DNA of 64,000 bases from Acidobacteriota bacterium (GTDB taxonomy: Bacteria > Acidobacteriota > Terriglobia > Acidiferrales > UBA7541): positions 18,095 to 82,094 of the forward strand of contig JAJPIE010000059.1 in NCBI GenBank assembly GCA_021324935.1, given 5' to 3'. A program made the position numbers and the translations under genes. Of this stretch, positions 8,212-16,607 are shown in pieces. The notes beneath the pieces are model-generated. The model worked only from the letters and a program-made list of their open reading frames with translations. It was not told the DNA's origin and ran no database searches. Each line of letters begins with the position of its first letter. Positions within the stretch are counted from its first letter, which is position 1.

Positions 8212-8995
8212 CGGATGCCTGCCTCAAATTCCTTCTCGACAAGGCCATTGTACCGGAAGCGCCTGGCGCGCCGAGTGGCGGCATAGCTTCACCGTTCAAT
8301 TCCAGCAACACCGAGCTGGAGTCGGCGGCGGTGACCACAAACTCGGAGTTAGCGGAGAAATGGTGATTCTCATTGGGGTGGAGATCGCCATCGAAGACCG
8401 TGGCGCCATCGGACTGGATGTTCACGTGCGTGGTGGCGCTGGCGGAGACAGAAAGATCCAGCGGAGTTTGCGCGGCCGTGGCGGCTGGGGAAGCGGCGGG
8501 CGAAGAGTTGACTGCCGAGAGCGGAGCAGAGGCTGCACTGGCAGTCGCGGGAGTCGCGGGGATAACCGCAGCGCTGGAGGTTGCGGCAGCGCGATGCTTC
8601 ACGTACTTGCGCCACGCGTAGAAGCCGCCGTAGACGGCACCGGCGAGAACGAGAAGGACGGCCAGGACCAAGACGACGGGAATCCAGAGCGGGGTTTGAG
8701 GGATGCGGTTTTCGATTTTTTGCGCCGCATGCTTTTGTTCGAGGAGTTGCGCGTGGGCGTTATGCGCGAGGTCGTATTCGGCAAGAAAGGCTTCCTCGTC
8801 GAGGCCGAGATAGCGGGCGATTGAGCGGACGAAGCCACGATTGAAGACGCCACCGGGGAGTCTGTCCCAGTCCTCGTTTTCCAGGGCCTCGAGGAAACGC
8901 GGGCCGATGCGAGTCGCCAGGGTGATTTCTTCCGGCGGTACTTCGCGTAACTCCCGTTCGCGTTTGAGGCGTTCTCCGAAGGTTCCCCTGGCCAT
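8192..8995 (-). CDS. RodZ-like transmembrane HTH protein (HTH_25 / DUF4115)
   Basis: 267 residues from ATG 8995. Residues 1-80 are a Xre/RodZ-type helix-turn-helix domain (FGERLKRERELREVPPEEI, then FVRSIARYLGLD). A membrane span follows at about 104-128, then an Ala/Ser/Pro-rich linker. A C-terminal beta domain (about 180-245) resembles DUF4115, with DLSVSASATTHVNI and VLLELNGEAMPPLG. This is the layout of RodZ, which links MreB to the envelope, though many Acidobacteria carry shorter paralogues of unclear function. The downstream HEAT-like gene overlaps by 20 bp and is probably co-translated. Confidence 0.75.
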   Translation of the reverse strand: MARGTFGERLKRERELREVPPEEITLATRIGPRFLEALENEDWDRLPGGVFNRGFVRSIARYLGLDEEAFLAEYDLAHNAHAQLLEQKHAAQKIENRIPQTPLWIPVVLVLAVLLVLAGAVYGGFYAWRKYVKHRAAATSSAAVIPATPATASAASAPLSAVNSSPAASPAATAAQTPLDLSVSASATTHVNIQSDGATVFDGDLHPNENHHFSANSEFVVTAADSSSVLLELNGEAMPPLGAPGASGTMALSRRNLRQASGGNPQP

Positions 8996-9238
8996 GCCGA
9001 TGTCCGTAGAGAAGAGTCTATCAGTGAGGCGAGCCGGCGCGAAATGGAAGAAGAGAAGTGAGGCTGGCGGAGAGCGACTGATGAAAAAGATCTAAAGGAA
9101 AGCACAGGGTGATCGCGGAGAAGGGAATCAGGCAGGGAAGTAGTTTTTTGATCGAGAGAGGTCCCTGGATTAAAGCAAGTTTCAGGCGAGGGCCGCAAAA
9201 CAGGAATCGGGGCGCTCGCGGATTTGCAGGCGGGCAGG

Positions 9239-10486
9239 TCACTCGGGCATGAGGACAGTCTTTTCCCTGGGGAGAGCCTCGAGGGTTGCTTTGTCGAGGT
9301 TGAGGTGCGCGGCGACGAGCTGCGGCGGGGTGTGGGCAAGCCACTCGGAGAGCGCCAAGTCCTGATATTTATCGGTCTTGAACATTTCCAGGAATTTGAG
9401 GTCGGTGGTGCCGGTGTTCTCGATGTAATGCGGCAGGGTTTTCTGGACGTAGCCGACGTCGCCGGTTTCGAAATCCATGGTGCGTGCGCGGCCGCCGGTG
9501 GCGAAGACGGTCATGCGGCCCTTGCCGCCGAAATAATACTGCCATTCGTCGGCGTTGGGGTGCCAGTGGAGTTCGCGAACGCCGCCGGGCTTGACGGTGA
9601 CGATGGCGGCGGCGATGGTGGTGGCGATTTTGAAATTAGTAGAGTCGATGATACGGACTTCGCCGCTCTTGTTGCGCTTGGCGGGCGGAATTTCGAGAGT
9701 GCGGAAAGCGAAATCGATCGGAGATGGCCCAAGAGATCCCGCGGCGCGGCGGCGATCCTCTTCGAGCGGACCGGGAACTTCGGATTGGAAAATAAAAAGT
9801 TCCTGCTTGGGCATCCTGGCGATGGCTTTTTCGCTGACGCCGAAGTTTTTGGCGACGACTTCGGGGGGCGTGTGGGCCATCCAGTCGGAGAGGAGCACGG
9901 TTTCGAATTCGGAGAAGTTGCCGTCGTCGAAGACGAGAAGAAATTCGCAGCCGTCTGGGGCAAGTCCCTGGATGGAGTGAGGGATGCCCGGAGGGAAATA
10001 CCAGAGATCGTTTTCTTTCACGTCGGTGACGAAACTTTTCCCGGCGGAATCGATGCAGGTGATGCGCGCGGAGCCGTAAAGCATCATGGCCCATTCGGCG
10101 GCGGTATGCCAGTGGAGCTCGCGAATGCCGCCGGCGGTGAGGCGCATGTCCACACCGGCGAGCGTTTTGGAAACGGGCAATTCGCGCACGGTGACTTCGC
10201 GGGACCAACCGCCACTGTGCAGGCGCTTGTGGCCGAAGGCAAACGGATATTTAAAGGGTGGAATGCCGCCGGCATCGGTGGGGGGCGGAAAGACGGAATT
10301 GGGATTTGCGGCGTCGAGAACCGTGTTCGTGGGGCCGGGCGTGCTGCTGGCGCGGTCGTTGTACTGGGAGGGTTGCTGATCCTCCCGGCTGGCGGAAGGA
10401 AAGATACCCGCCGCGGCCAAAGCGCCAGAACTTACCCCAAAAAATCCTCTGCGGGACAATGTGTCTTTTTCGGAAGGGTCGCTCAT
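9239..10486 (-). CDS. Tat-exported bicupin, oxalate decarboxylase family
   Basis: 415 residues from ATG 10486, preceded by AAAAGGTG; a GTG three codons earlier is less likely. A twin-arginine signal (SRRGFFGVSSG) is followed by two cupin barrels. Manganese ligands are visible in both: domain 1 ELHWHTAAEWAMMLYG and PPGIPHSIQG, domain 2 ELHWHPNADEWQYYFGG and TLPHYIENTG. The lid segment after LVFDDGNF reads SEFET, keeping the glutamate used by oxalate decarboxylase while neighbouring lid residues differ from the Bacillus enzyme. Expected reaction: oxalate to formate and CO2, outside the cytoplasm. Oxidase activity cannot be excluded. Confidence 0.85.
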   Translation of the reverse strand: MSDPSEKDTLSRRGFFGVSSGALAAAGIFPSASREDQQPSQYNDRASSTPGPTNTVLDAANPNSVFPPPTDAGGIPPFKYPFAFGHKRLHSGGWSREVTVRELPVSKTLAGVDMRLTAGGIRELHWHTAAEWAMMLYGSARITCIDSAGKSFVTDVKENDLWYFPPGIPHSIQGLAPDGCEFLLVFDDGNFSEFETVLLSDWMAHTPPEVVAKNFGVSEKAIARMPKQELFIFQSEVPGPLEEDRRRAAGSLGPSPIDFAFRTLEIPPAKRNKSGEVRIIDSTNFKIATTIAAAIVTVKPGGVRELHWHPNADEWQYYFGGKGRMTVFATGGRARTMDFETGDVGYVQKTLPHYIENTGTTDLKFLEMFKTDKYQDLALSEWLAHTPPQLVAAHLNLDKATLEALPREKTVLMPE

Positions 10487-10731
10487 GCAAATCACCTTTT
10501 AAGATTGAGAATTTTCTCCGCCGGAGGTTTCCGCTTACGCCTGGAAAGAATGACGGAAAGAAAGAGATGAGGCTGGCACGGCCAGGAGCGATGAGAAAGA
10601 ACGAGTTGGGCATAGCGGCTGTGCGTGAATTCCTCACTCGAAGGTGAGGAGGATTTTACAACGAGATGCCACGCCTCGCATGAAGAAAGAAGGTTCTAGA
10701 AAAATCACCTGGCGCGAATTCAGCAGGGAGG

Positions 10732-10781
10732 AAAAAGGCGGAGCCCAACCTTCCGGCGAGGGCAGGAGGGTTGAACTCCGC
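10732..10781 (-). terminator. Intrinsic terminator of exported-protein gene
   Basis: Minus strand: arms GCGGAG (10781-10776) and CTCCGC (10743-10738), with an inner AACC/GGTT pairing, followed by CTTTTT. It begins 10 bp after the stop of the gene ending at 10791. The remaining 10496-10730 gap, upstream of the bicupin gene, shows nothing else I can support. Confidence 0.65.
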
Positions 10782-10790
10782 GAAGATAGA

Positions 10791-11186
10791 TTACTTGGAG
10801 GAAGAAGAGGCGGAAGATTGAGCGGACTGGGAATCGCCGAAATTGAGCGTGGTGCGCTGACCGCCCACGTAGATGGTGGTCAATTCGCGGGTGCCGTCCG
10901 GGCCAGCCGAGGAACCATAAGCGTTGTTGTCATTGCGGGTGGGTTGCTCGGACACGCGAGCGGTGGCGGTCGCTACCGTCTGTTTGCCCTGCAGAATGTT
11001 CACCTGGACGGTGGAACCTGTCCCCTGCCAGTCGACGGTGTATTTGCCGGGGTTGAGGGTTTTGCCGTTCACGGTGACCTTCTCAAAGATATTGAGAGAA
11101 GTCTTGTTGCCCTCGCGGGCAAAGACGGCCGTTGACGCAAACAGGTCAAGAGCCAAGAGCGAGACTGCGAGCTTATTGAGTTTCAT
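10791..11186 (-). CDS. Small exported protein, unknown function
   Basis: 131 residues from ATG 11186, preceded by AAAGGAT; an earlier in-frame codon at 11216 is ignored. A signal peptide (MKLNKLAVSLLALDLFAS, cleavage near VFA) is followed by a small beta-rich domain with VNGKTLNPGKYTVDW and a repeated-strand pattern, ending in a Ser/Ala-rich tail (SAQSSASSSSK). I recall similar short NGKTLxPGKY exported proteins from Acidobacteria, with no function known to me. It has its own terminator downstream and is divergent from the GGDEF gene. Confidence 0.7.
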   Translation of the reverse strand: MKLNKLAVSLLALDLFASTAVFAREGNKTSLNIFEKVTVNGKTLNPGKYTVDWQGTGSTVQVNILQGKQTVATATARVSEQPTRNDNNAYGSSAGPDGTRELTTIYVGGQRTTLNFGDSQSAQSSASSSSK

Positions 11187-11697
11187 GAATCGATCCTTTC
11201 GAAGTTCCGGAGCCATACTGAGCGGGACACGGCACGCAGAGGCGCGGAATTACATTTCATTTTTGTCGTTACAGAATTAGACGCTTGGACCGGGATGACG
11301 TTACATCGGAAAGATGTATGTTTGAGGTGAAATTTAGATGGATTGAAATGAAAAAGCTGATGTTACGCAAGGGTGAAGAGAAATTAGAAAGTTGAAACGG
11401 AAGACTGAAGCGCGGTAAAGAGGCGAGGGAAGTCGCGTGAAGAAAGGCGCGAAATAATGGAGCGTCGGGAGGATGGATTCACGGAGGGATTCGGGAGCAA
11501 GAATGGAAAGCGGGGAATTCGGGGGTACGCACGGGCAGAGGATGGCAAAATGGGAACGCCTGTACCACGGGCGGCTTGCATGGGATTTTCCCAGACGCCT
11601 ATACTGGCCGGGACTGGCTAGCACTGGTGTGGAAACCCGGCGACCTTCTGGGACGTCGTTGCGCCCGAGTTCCCGCCCATCGGAGAAAACATCATCC
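11187..11697. other. 511-bp divergent intergenic region
   Basis: Space between the exported-protein gene (minus) and the GAF-GGDEF gene (plus), if the latter starts at 11698. It holds a short perfect inverted repeat TACATC-GGAAA-GATGTA at 11302-11318. I see no convincing gene. The plus frame is open from 11473, but its codon content before 11698 looks non-coding. Confidence 0.4.
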
Positions 11698-12828
11698 GTG
11701 AGCGTTGAGGAAATCAAACAGTTTCCCACGGTGGACCGCCGCCGGAATCCAAGTGTAACGGCGGAGCAGCGCGAGGCCGGGGAAGTGGCGGTTTTCCAGG
11801 AATTGGGAAAAGCCCTGACCTCCTCGTTGCAACTGGACCAGGTGCTGCGGACGATCATGGAGAAGATCGACGAGTTTTTGCGGCCGGACAACTGGTCGCT
11901 GCTGCTGCTGGACGAGGCGAAGCAGGAGCTTTATTTCGAGCTGGCGGTGGGGAAGGCTTCCCAGGCGTTGAAGGATGTGCGCGTGAAGGTGGGGCAAGGG
12001 ATAGCAGGGTGGGTGGCGCAGCACGGCGAAGTGGTGATCGTGCCGGATACTTCGAAGGACACGCGGTTTTTCGGCAAAGTGGACGAAAAGACGAAGATGG
12101 AAACGCAGTCGATCGTGGCGGTGCCGGTGAAGTTCCGGGACACTTGCCTGGGCGTGATCGAGCTGATCAATTGCGTGGGGCCGGAAGGGTTCGATCCGCG
12201 GGACCTGAAGTTGCTGGAAGCGCTCTCCGATTTCGCGGCCATCGCGCTGGAAAATGCTCGGCACGTCAAGCGCATCCATGAACTGACGATCATGGACGAC
12301 TGCACATCGCTTTATAACGCGCGGCACATGGGCGCGATTCTGGACACGGAGATTTACCGGTCGCAGCGGTACAATTATGAATTTTCGATCGTGTTCATCG
12401 ACCTGGACCACTTCAAGGAAGTGAACGACACGCATGGACACCTGGTGGGTTCGCGCCTGCTGGCGGAGATCGGCGAGGCGCTGAAGACGAATTGCCGGCT
12501 GATCGATTTTGCGTTCCGGTATGGCGGAGATGAATTCGTGCTGTTGCTGCCGCAAACGTCGAAAGAAAATGCGATCAACGTGGCGCGGCGATTGCACAAG
12601 CTGATCCGCGAAACGCTGTGGCTGAAGGGCGAGGGATTGAATATCCACCTGACCTCGAGCATGGGGCTTGCGGCATACCCGGTGGACTCAAAGACGAAAG
12701 AGGGGCTGCTGCACCTGGCGGATGAGGCGATGTACCTGGTGAAGAACACGCACCGGGACCGCGTGGCGGCGGCGAATGTCGGAATTTTGCAGGTCGATGG
12801 GCCGGCGGCGGAAGAAGCGGCGAGATAA
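11698..12828 (+). CDS. GAF-GGDEF diguanylate cyclase
   Basis: 376 residues from GTG 11698, taken because GGAG lies upstream and the protein begins just before recognisable sequence; the frame opens at 11473, so the start is uncertain. Residues about 30-185 form a GAF domain (ALTSSLQLDQVLRTIMEKID; GQGIAGWVAQHGE). About 195-355 is a GGDEF domain with the intact active site RYGGDEF (276-280). The RLID motif sits five residues before it, the RxxD inhibitory site for c-di-GMP. Expected reaction: 2 GTP to c-di-GMP in the cytoplasm, controlled by an unknown GAF ligand. It stands alone upstream of greB. Confidence 0.9.
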   Translation: MSVEEIKQFPTVDRRRNPSVTAEQREAGEVAVFQELGKALTSSLQLDQVLRTIMEKIDEFLRPDNWSLLLLDEAKQELYFELAVGKASQALKDVRVKVGQGIAGWVAQHGEVVIVPDTSKDTRFFGKVDEKTKMETQSIVAVPVKFRDTCLGVIELINCVGPEGFDPRDLKLLEALSDFAAIALENARHVKRIHELTIMDDCTSLYNARHMGAILDTEIYRSQRYNYEFSIVFIDLDHFKEVNDTHGHLVGSRLLAEIGEALKTNCRLIDFAFRYGGDEFVLLLPQTSKENAINVARRLHKLIRETLWLKGEGLNIHLTSSMGLAAYPVDSKTKEGLLHLADEAMYLVKNTHRDRVAAANVGILQVDGPAAEEAAR

Positions 12829-12887
12829 GAGGCGGAGCGCGGCGGTTCGACTCTAGATGAGCCGGGGTCACCACCACGCGAAATCCC

Positions 12888-13502
12888 TTGGCAGACTGGC
12901 AAATACGAGAAAAGCGGCCGCTTCGGGGACCGGTGCGCGAGGCACCGGGGCCGCCGCTCAAGAACTACATCACGCCCGTCGGGCTGCAGCGGCTGAAGGA
13001 CGAGCTTGTGTTTCTGTTGAGCCGCGAGCGGCCCGCGGTGGTGGAGGTCGTGGCTTGGGCTGCCAGCAATGGGGACCGCAGTGAAAACGCCGACTACCTC
13101 TACGGCAAACGGAGGTTGGGCCAGATCGATTCGCGGATTCGCTTTCTCACGAAACGCATTGACGCGGCCGTAGTTGTCGATCCCGCCGCGCCGCGGCCAA
13201 GGTCCGCCGCAACGCGGGTCTTCTTCGGCGCAACCGTGACCTACAAAGACGCGGCCGGGCTCGAACACGTCGTTTCAATCGTAGGCATCGACGAAGTGGA
13301 CCTCGATCGCGGTTACATCAGTTGGCGCTCCCCGCTCGCCAGTGCGCTGATGAAGGCGAGCCGCGGCGACCGGGTGGACCTGCGTGCGCCCGCAAAGACG
13401 GAGCATCTCGAGATCATGGAAGTTGAGTATGCGCCGATTCCGATGGATCCTTTCCGCGAACCGCTGGGAGCTCAGTCGGCGCCCAAGCTCGAACGCCCCT
13501 GA
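12888..13502 (+). CDS. greB: Transcription elongation factor GreB
   Basis: 204 residues if begun at TTG 12888; a GTG at 12933 is an alternative since the family domain starts only at residue 26 (NYITPVGLQRLKDEL). The N-terminal coiled coil carries the GreB signature ASNGDRSENADYLYGKRRLG, including the acidic tip residues that enter the RNA polymerase secondary channel. The C-terminal FKBP-like domain (about 112-185) includes VSIVGIDEVDLDRGYISW. The protein rescues backtracked RNA polymerase by stimulating transcript cleavage. A Pro-rich 20-residue C-terminal extension is unusual. It lies 43 bp before the LptC/A gene. Confidence 0.85.
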   Translation: MADWQIREKRPLRGPVREAPGPPLKNYITPVGLQRLKDELVFLLSRERPAVVEVVAWAASNGDRSENADYLYGKRRLGQIDSRIRFLTKRIDAAVVVDPAAPRPRSAATRVFFGATVTYKDAAGLEHVVSIVGIDEVDLDRGYISWRSPLASALMKASRGDRVDLRAPAKTEHLEIMEVEYAPIPMDPFREPLGAQSAPKLERP

Positions 13503-13545
13503 CCAGAAGTTGTGCGAGACCGCGGAAGTCTGATTAACTGAAAAC

Positions 13546-15819
13546 ATGAACCGGAAGGATGCGGCGCGGTATGCGCGGTGGTCGGCGATGGTGGCATTTT
13601 TATTGGCCGGAACTACGGGGGTGATCTACGCCGGCAGGATGTGGGTGGCGTACCGCGAACGGCTGAAGGCGCCGGCGCCTTTGCCGCAGAATGAAGAGAA
13701 GCAGTTCACGACATTGAACATCAAGAAGGTGGAAGGGACGCGAACGATTTTCGCCGTCGAAGCCTCAAAGTCCACGGATCTAAAGGGGCAGAACATCAGC
13801 CTGCTGGAGGACGTACGGATCACGGTGTACGGAAAGAATGGCGATCGCAACGATGTGATCCACACGCAGAGCTGCCGCTATGCGAAGACCGACGGCAGCA
13901 TCCAGTGCGAAGGAAAAGTAAATATTGAGCTGGAAAGCGCGGACGACGCGGGGCGTGCGGCGACAGAGCCTTTAGCCAAGCCGAACATCATTCACATCGA
14001 GACATCCGCGGTTACGTTTGAGCGCGCAACAGGAAAAGCACAGACCGTGCAACCGGTGAAATTCAGTTTTCCCAATGGCGACGGTGACGGCGTGGGCGCG
14101 GTGTATCAGTCGGACAGTGGGAAGATTCAATTGGTGCGTGATGTTCACATCCGGATTCAACCAACTGCCGCACCCGGAAAAGCCGGGAAAGGATCAGAGT
14201 CACCTGTGGAGATGAGCGGGAGCAGCATGCTACTCGACAAGATGCAGCGGACGGCGGACTTGCTTGGGCCTGCGAGCGCGAACACCGAAGCGCAGCGAGT
14301 GACCGCGGGAAAATTTACGCTGAGGCTGGACACGGAATTCCGCGCGCAGACGCTGATAGCCACGCCGGGCTCGTTGAAACAGCGGCCGGAGGTGACGGAG
14401 CACGGAGCGAAGGGCGAATCGGTTTTGAAAGCGGATCAACTAACCGCAAATCTGGCGCCGCAGGGATGGACAGAGACGATTCTGGCCGAAGGGAACCTGG
14501 AAGGGAGTTCGCCGAACGGGGCGCTGCGCGCTGAACGCGGCGAACTGGAAATGTGGCCGCGTGTGAATCAGGCGAAGCTGCTGACGTTGCGGGGGAACGT
14601 GCATGTGGATACACGCGAGCCAAAAACGGGCCTGGCGCGGACCCTTACGACTAGTGTGCTGCAACTTTCGTTTTCGGGCGGAAGGCCTGGCGAGGTGAGC
14701 CGCGTGGAGCACGCGGAAACACTGGAGCGCGGAACGATGGAATGGATGGACGCGGGCAACGTGCGATCGAAGCTGTCCGCGGACAGGCTGGTGCTGGATT
14801 TCGGCCCGCGGGGGAAGGCGCGGGTGCTGAACGCGAACGGGGCAGTGCAATCGGAGCGCGAGGCGCCGGGGCATGGCGTGCAAACCGCGAGCGCCGCAAC
14901 CGGAGTGGTTCAGTTATCTCCGGCGGGCGATTGGACGCAGATCACGCTTCATGGAAACGTGAAACTGCAGGACGCGGAGCGGAACGCCGAGGCGCAGCAG
15001 GCGGTATTCGCGCACGCGGCACAGACGACAGTTTTGACAGGAGAAGCGGTGGTGCGCGATGCGAGCAGCGAGACGCACGCCCCCAGAATTACGTTTGAGC
15101 AGGCAAGCGGAGACATCGAGGCAGAGGGGCCGGTACGGTCGACGGATTTTTCGTCAAAGACTTCGAGCCTGCGGATGAGCCCCACTCCGGCAAACATCAC
15201 GGCGGATCATTTGCGGGCGAACTCGAAAACGGGAAGGGCGCTGTATACCGGTCACGCGAGACTCTGGCAAGGGCCATCGGTGATGGAAGCGGATTCGATT
15301 GAGCTATTCCGCGAGACGCGAGTATTAAAGGCGAATGGGAGCGTGCGCGCCGTGTTTCGGCAAAACGCTCAGACGGAAGCGAACGCGGGGCCGGCCCCGA
15401 TCTGGCATGTTTCGGCGGGAACGTTGACGTATTGGGATGCCGAAGACAAGGCGCACCTGGAGAAGGATGTGTTCGTGCAGTCGGCGGATCAGCGGATGCG
15501 CGCGCCGCAATTGGACCTGTACTTTACCCGCAATGGCTCGAGCAAAACGGGCGGCGGAGGGACTTCGGAAATCAGCCGTGCGGCGGGAACCGGCGGAGTG
15601 ATTGTGGAGCAGGGGGACCGGCGGGGAACCGCGGAACAGGGTTTGTACACGGCGGCAGACGAGAAATTCGTTTTGAGCGGCGGAACGCCGACACTTTTTG
15701 ATCCGGTGGAAGGCACGACCACGGGGCGTGAATTGACCTTCTATAGAGCGGATGATACGATCATCGTGGATTCGGGCAATGGAATGCGCACGATGACGCG
15801 CCACCGAGTCCCGAGATAG
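13546..15819 (+). CDS. Fused LptC/LptA(OstA)-like LPS transport protein
   Basis: 757 residues from ATG 13546. An N-terminal membrane anchor (about 13-33, MVAFLLAGTTGVIYAG) is followed by an LptC-like region (FTTLNIKKVEGTRTIFAVEA; about 50-110). At least two further OstA/LptA beta-jellyroll stretches follow, recognisable by repeated patterns such as LEDVRITVYGKNG, LRADRL-like strands and RALYTGHARLWQG (about 560-640). It probably forms the periplasmic bridge taking LPS from the inner-membrane exporter to the outer membrane. lptB follows 32 bp downstream, the usual lptC-lptA-lptB order, here with C and A in one chain of unusual length. Confidence 0.8.
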   Translation: MNRKDAARYARWSAMVAFLLAGTTGVIYAGRMWVAYRERLKAPAPLPQNEEKQFTTLNIKKVEGTRTIFAVEASKSTDLKGQNISLLEDVRITVYGKNGDRNDVIHTQSCRYAKTDGSIQCEGKVNIELESADDAGRAATEPLAKPNIIHIETSAVTFERATGKAQTVQPVKFSFPNGDGDGVGAVYQSDSGKIQLVRDVHIRIQPTAAPGKAGKGSESPVEMSGSSMLLDKMQRTADLLGPASANTEAQRVTAGKFTLRLDTEFRAQTLIATPGSLKQRPEVTEHGAKGESVLKADQLTANLAPQGWTETILAEGNLEGSSPNGALRAERGELEMWPRVNQAKLLTLRGNVHVDTREPKTGLARTLTTSVLQLSFSGGRPGEVSRVEHAETLERGTMEWMDAGNVRSKLSADRLVLDFGPRGKARVLNANGAVQSEREAPGHGVQTASAATGVVQLSPAGDWTQITLHGNVKLQDAERNAEAQQAVFAHAAQTTVLTGEAVVRDASSETHAPRITFEQASGDIEAEGPVRSTDFSSKTSSLRMSPTPANITADHLRANSKTGRALYTGHARLWQGPSVMEADSIELFRETRVLKANGSVRAVFRQNAQTEANAGPAPIWHVSAGTLTYWDAEDKAHLEKDVFVQSADQRMRAPQLDLYFTRNGSSKTGGGGTSEISRAAGTGGVIVEQGDRRGTAEQGLYTAADEKFVLSGGTPTLFDPVEGTTTGRELTFYRADDTIIVDSGNGMRTMTRHRVPR

Positions 15820-15851
15820 AAAGACCCCGCAGCCAGCCTGCGTGATGAGGA

Positions 15852-16577
15852 ATGCCCACACTTCACGGCGTCGATCTGTGCAAGTCTTACCGAGGACGCA
15901 AAGTCGTTGACAATGTAGAGCTGGAAATCGCGCAGGGGGAAATTGTAGGCCTGCTAGGGCCGAACGGCGCCGGTAAAACAACTACTTTCTACATGATCGT
16001 GGGGCTCGCGCGGCCGGATGCGGGACGCGTTTTACTGAATGAAGAAGAGATTACCGACTTGCCGATGTTCCAAAGGGCGAGAAATGGGATCAGTTACCTG
16101 CCACAGGAACCCTCCGTTTTCCGGCAGCTCAGCAGCGAAGACAATCTGTTAGCCATTCTCGAGACCCTGCCGCTGACGCCGGAACAGCAACGCGACCGCC
16201 TGGAGGAGTTGTTGGCGCAAATGGGCTTGGAAACCGTGCGCCATAGCAAAGCTTATATGCTATCGGGTGGCGAACGGCGGCGGCTGGAGATCGCCCGTTC
16301 GCTGACGCTGCAACCCTCGTTTATTCTGCTGGATGAGCCGTTTTCGGGGATCGACCCGCTGACGGTGAAGGATCTTCAGGACCTGATCCGGGAGCTAAGC
16401 CGTTCGGGAATTGGCATCCTGATCACGGATCATAACGTCAGGGAAACTTTGACCGTAACCGACCGCGCCTACATTGTGAATCATGGGAAAATTATGAAAA
16501 AGGGCACGCCGCAGGAATTGAGCAGTGATCCGGAAGTGCGGCGGGTCTATCTTGGGGATAACTTCCGCCTGAATTAG
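15852..16577 (+). CDS. lptB: LPS export ABC transporter ATPase LptB
   Basis: 241 residues from ATG 15852. A complete ABC ATPase: Walker [11 protein letters not shown] (about 37-46), Q-loop YLPQEPSVF, signature [15 protein letters not shown], Walker [14 protein letters not shown] and switch His in [10 protein letters not shown]. Length and the DEPFSGIDP and DHNVRETL wording are those of LptB. It powers LPS extraction by LptBFG at the inner membrane. It sits directly after the LptC/A gene and 30 bp before rpoN, the common lptB-rpoN linkage. lptF and lptG are not in the window. Confidence 0.95.
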   Translation: MPTLHGVDLCKSYRGRKVVDNVELEIAQGEIVGLLGPNGAGKTTTFYMIVGLARPDAGRVLLNEEEITDLPMFQRARNGISYLPQEPSVFRQLSSEDNLLAILETLPLTPEQQRDRLEELLAQMGLETVRHSKAYMLSGGERRRLEIARSLTLQPSFILLDEPFSGIDPLTVKDLQDLIRELSRSGIGILITDHNVRETLTVTDRAYIVNHGKIMKKGTPQELSSDPEVRRVYLGDNFRLN

Positions 16578-16607
16578 GTTTATCCTAGGGACAGAGCAAG
16601 AGAACCC

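Noticed and set aside
9224..10570. 448-codon plus-strand open frame over the bicupin gene
   Set aside because: Antisense to a gene with intact metal motifs; the composition is Gly-rich and mirrors the codon pattern of the real gene.
12857..13084. ATG 12857 as the greB start
   Set aside because: It is in a different frame from the GreB signature and encodes an unrelated peptide.
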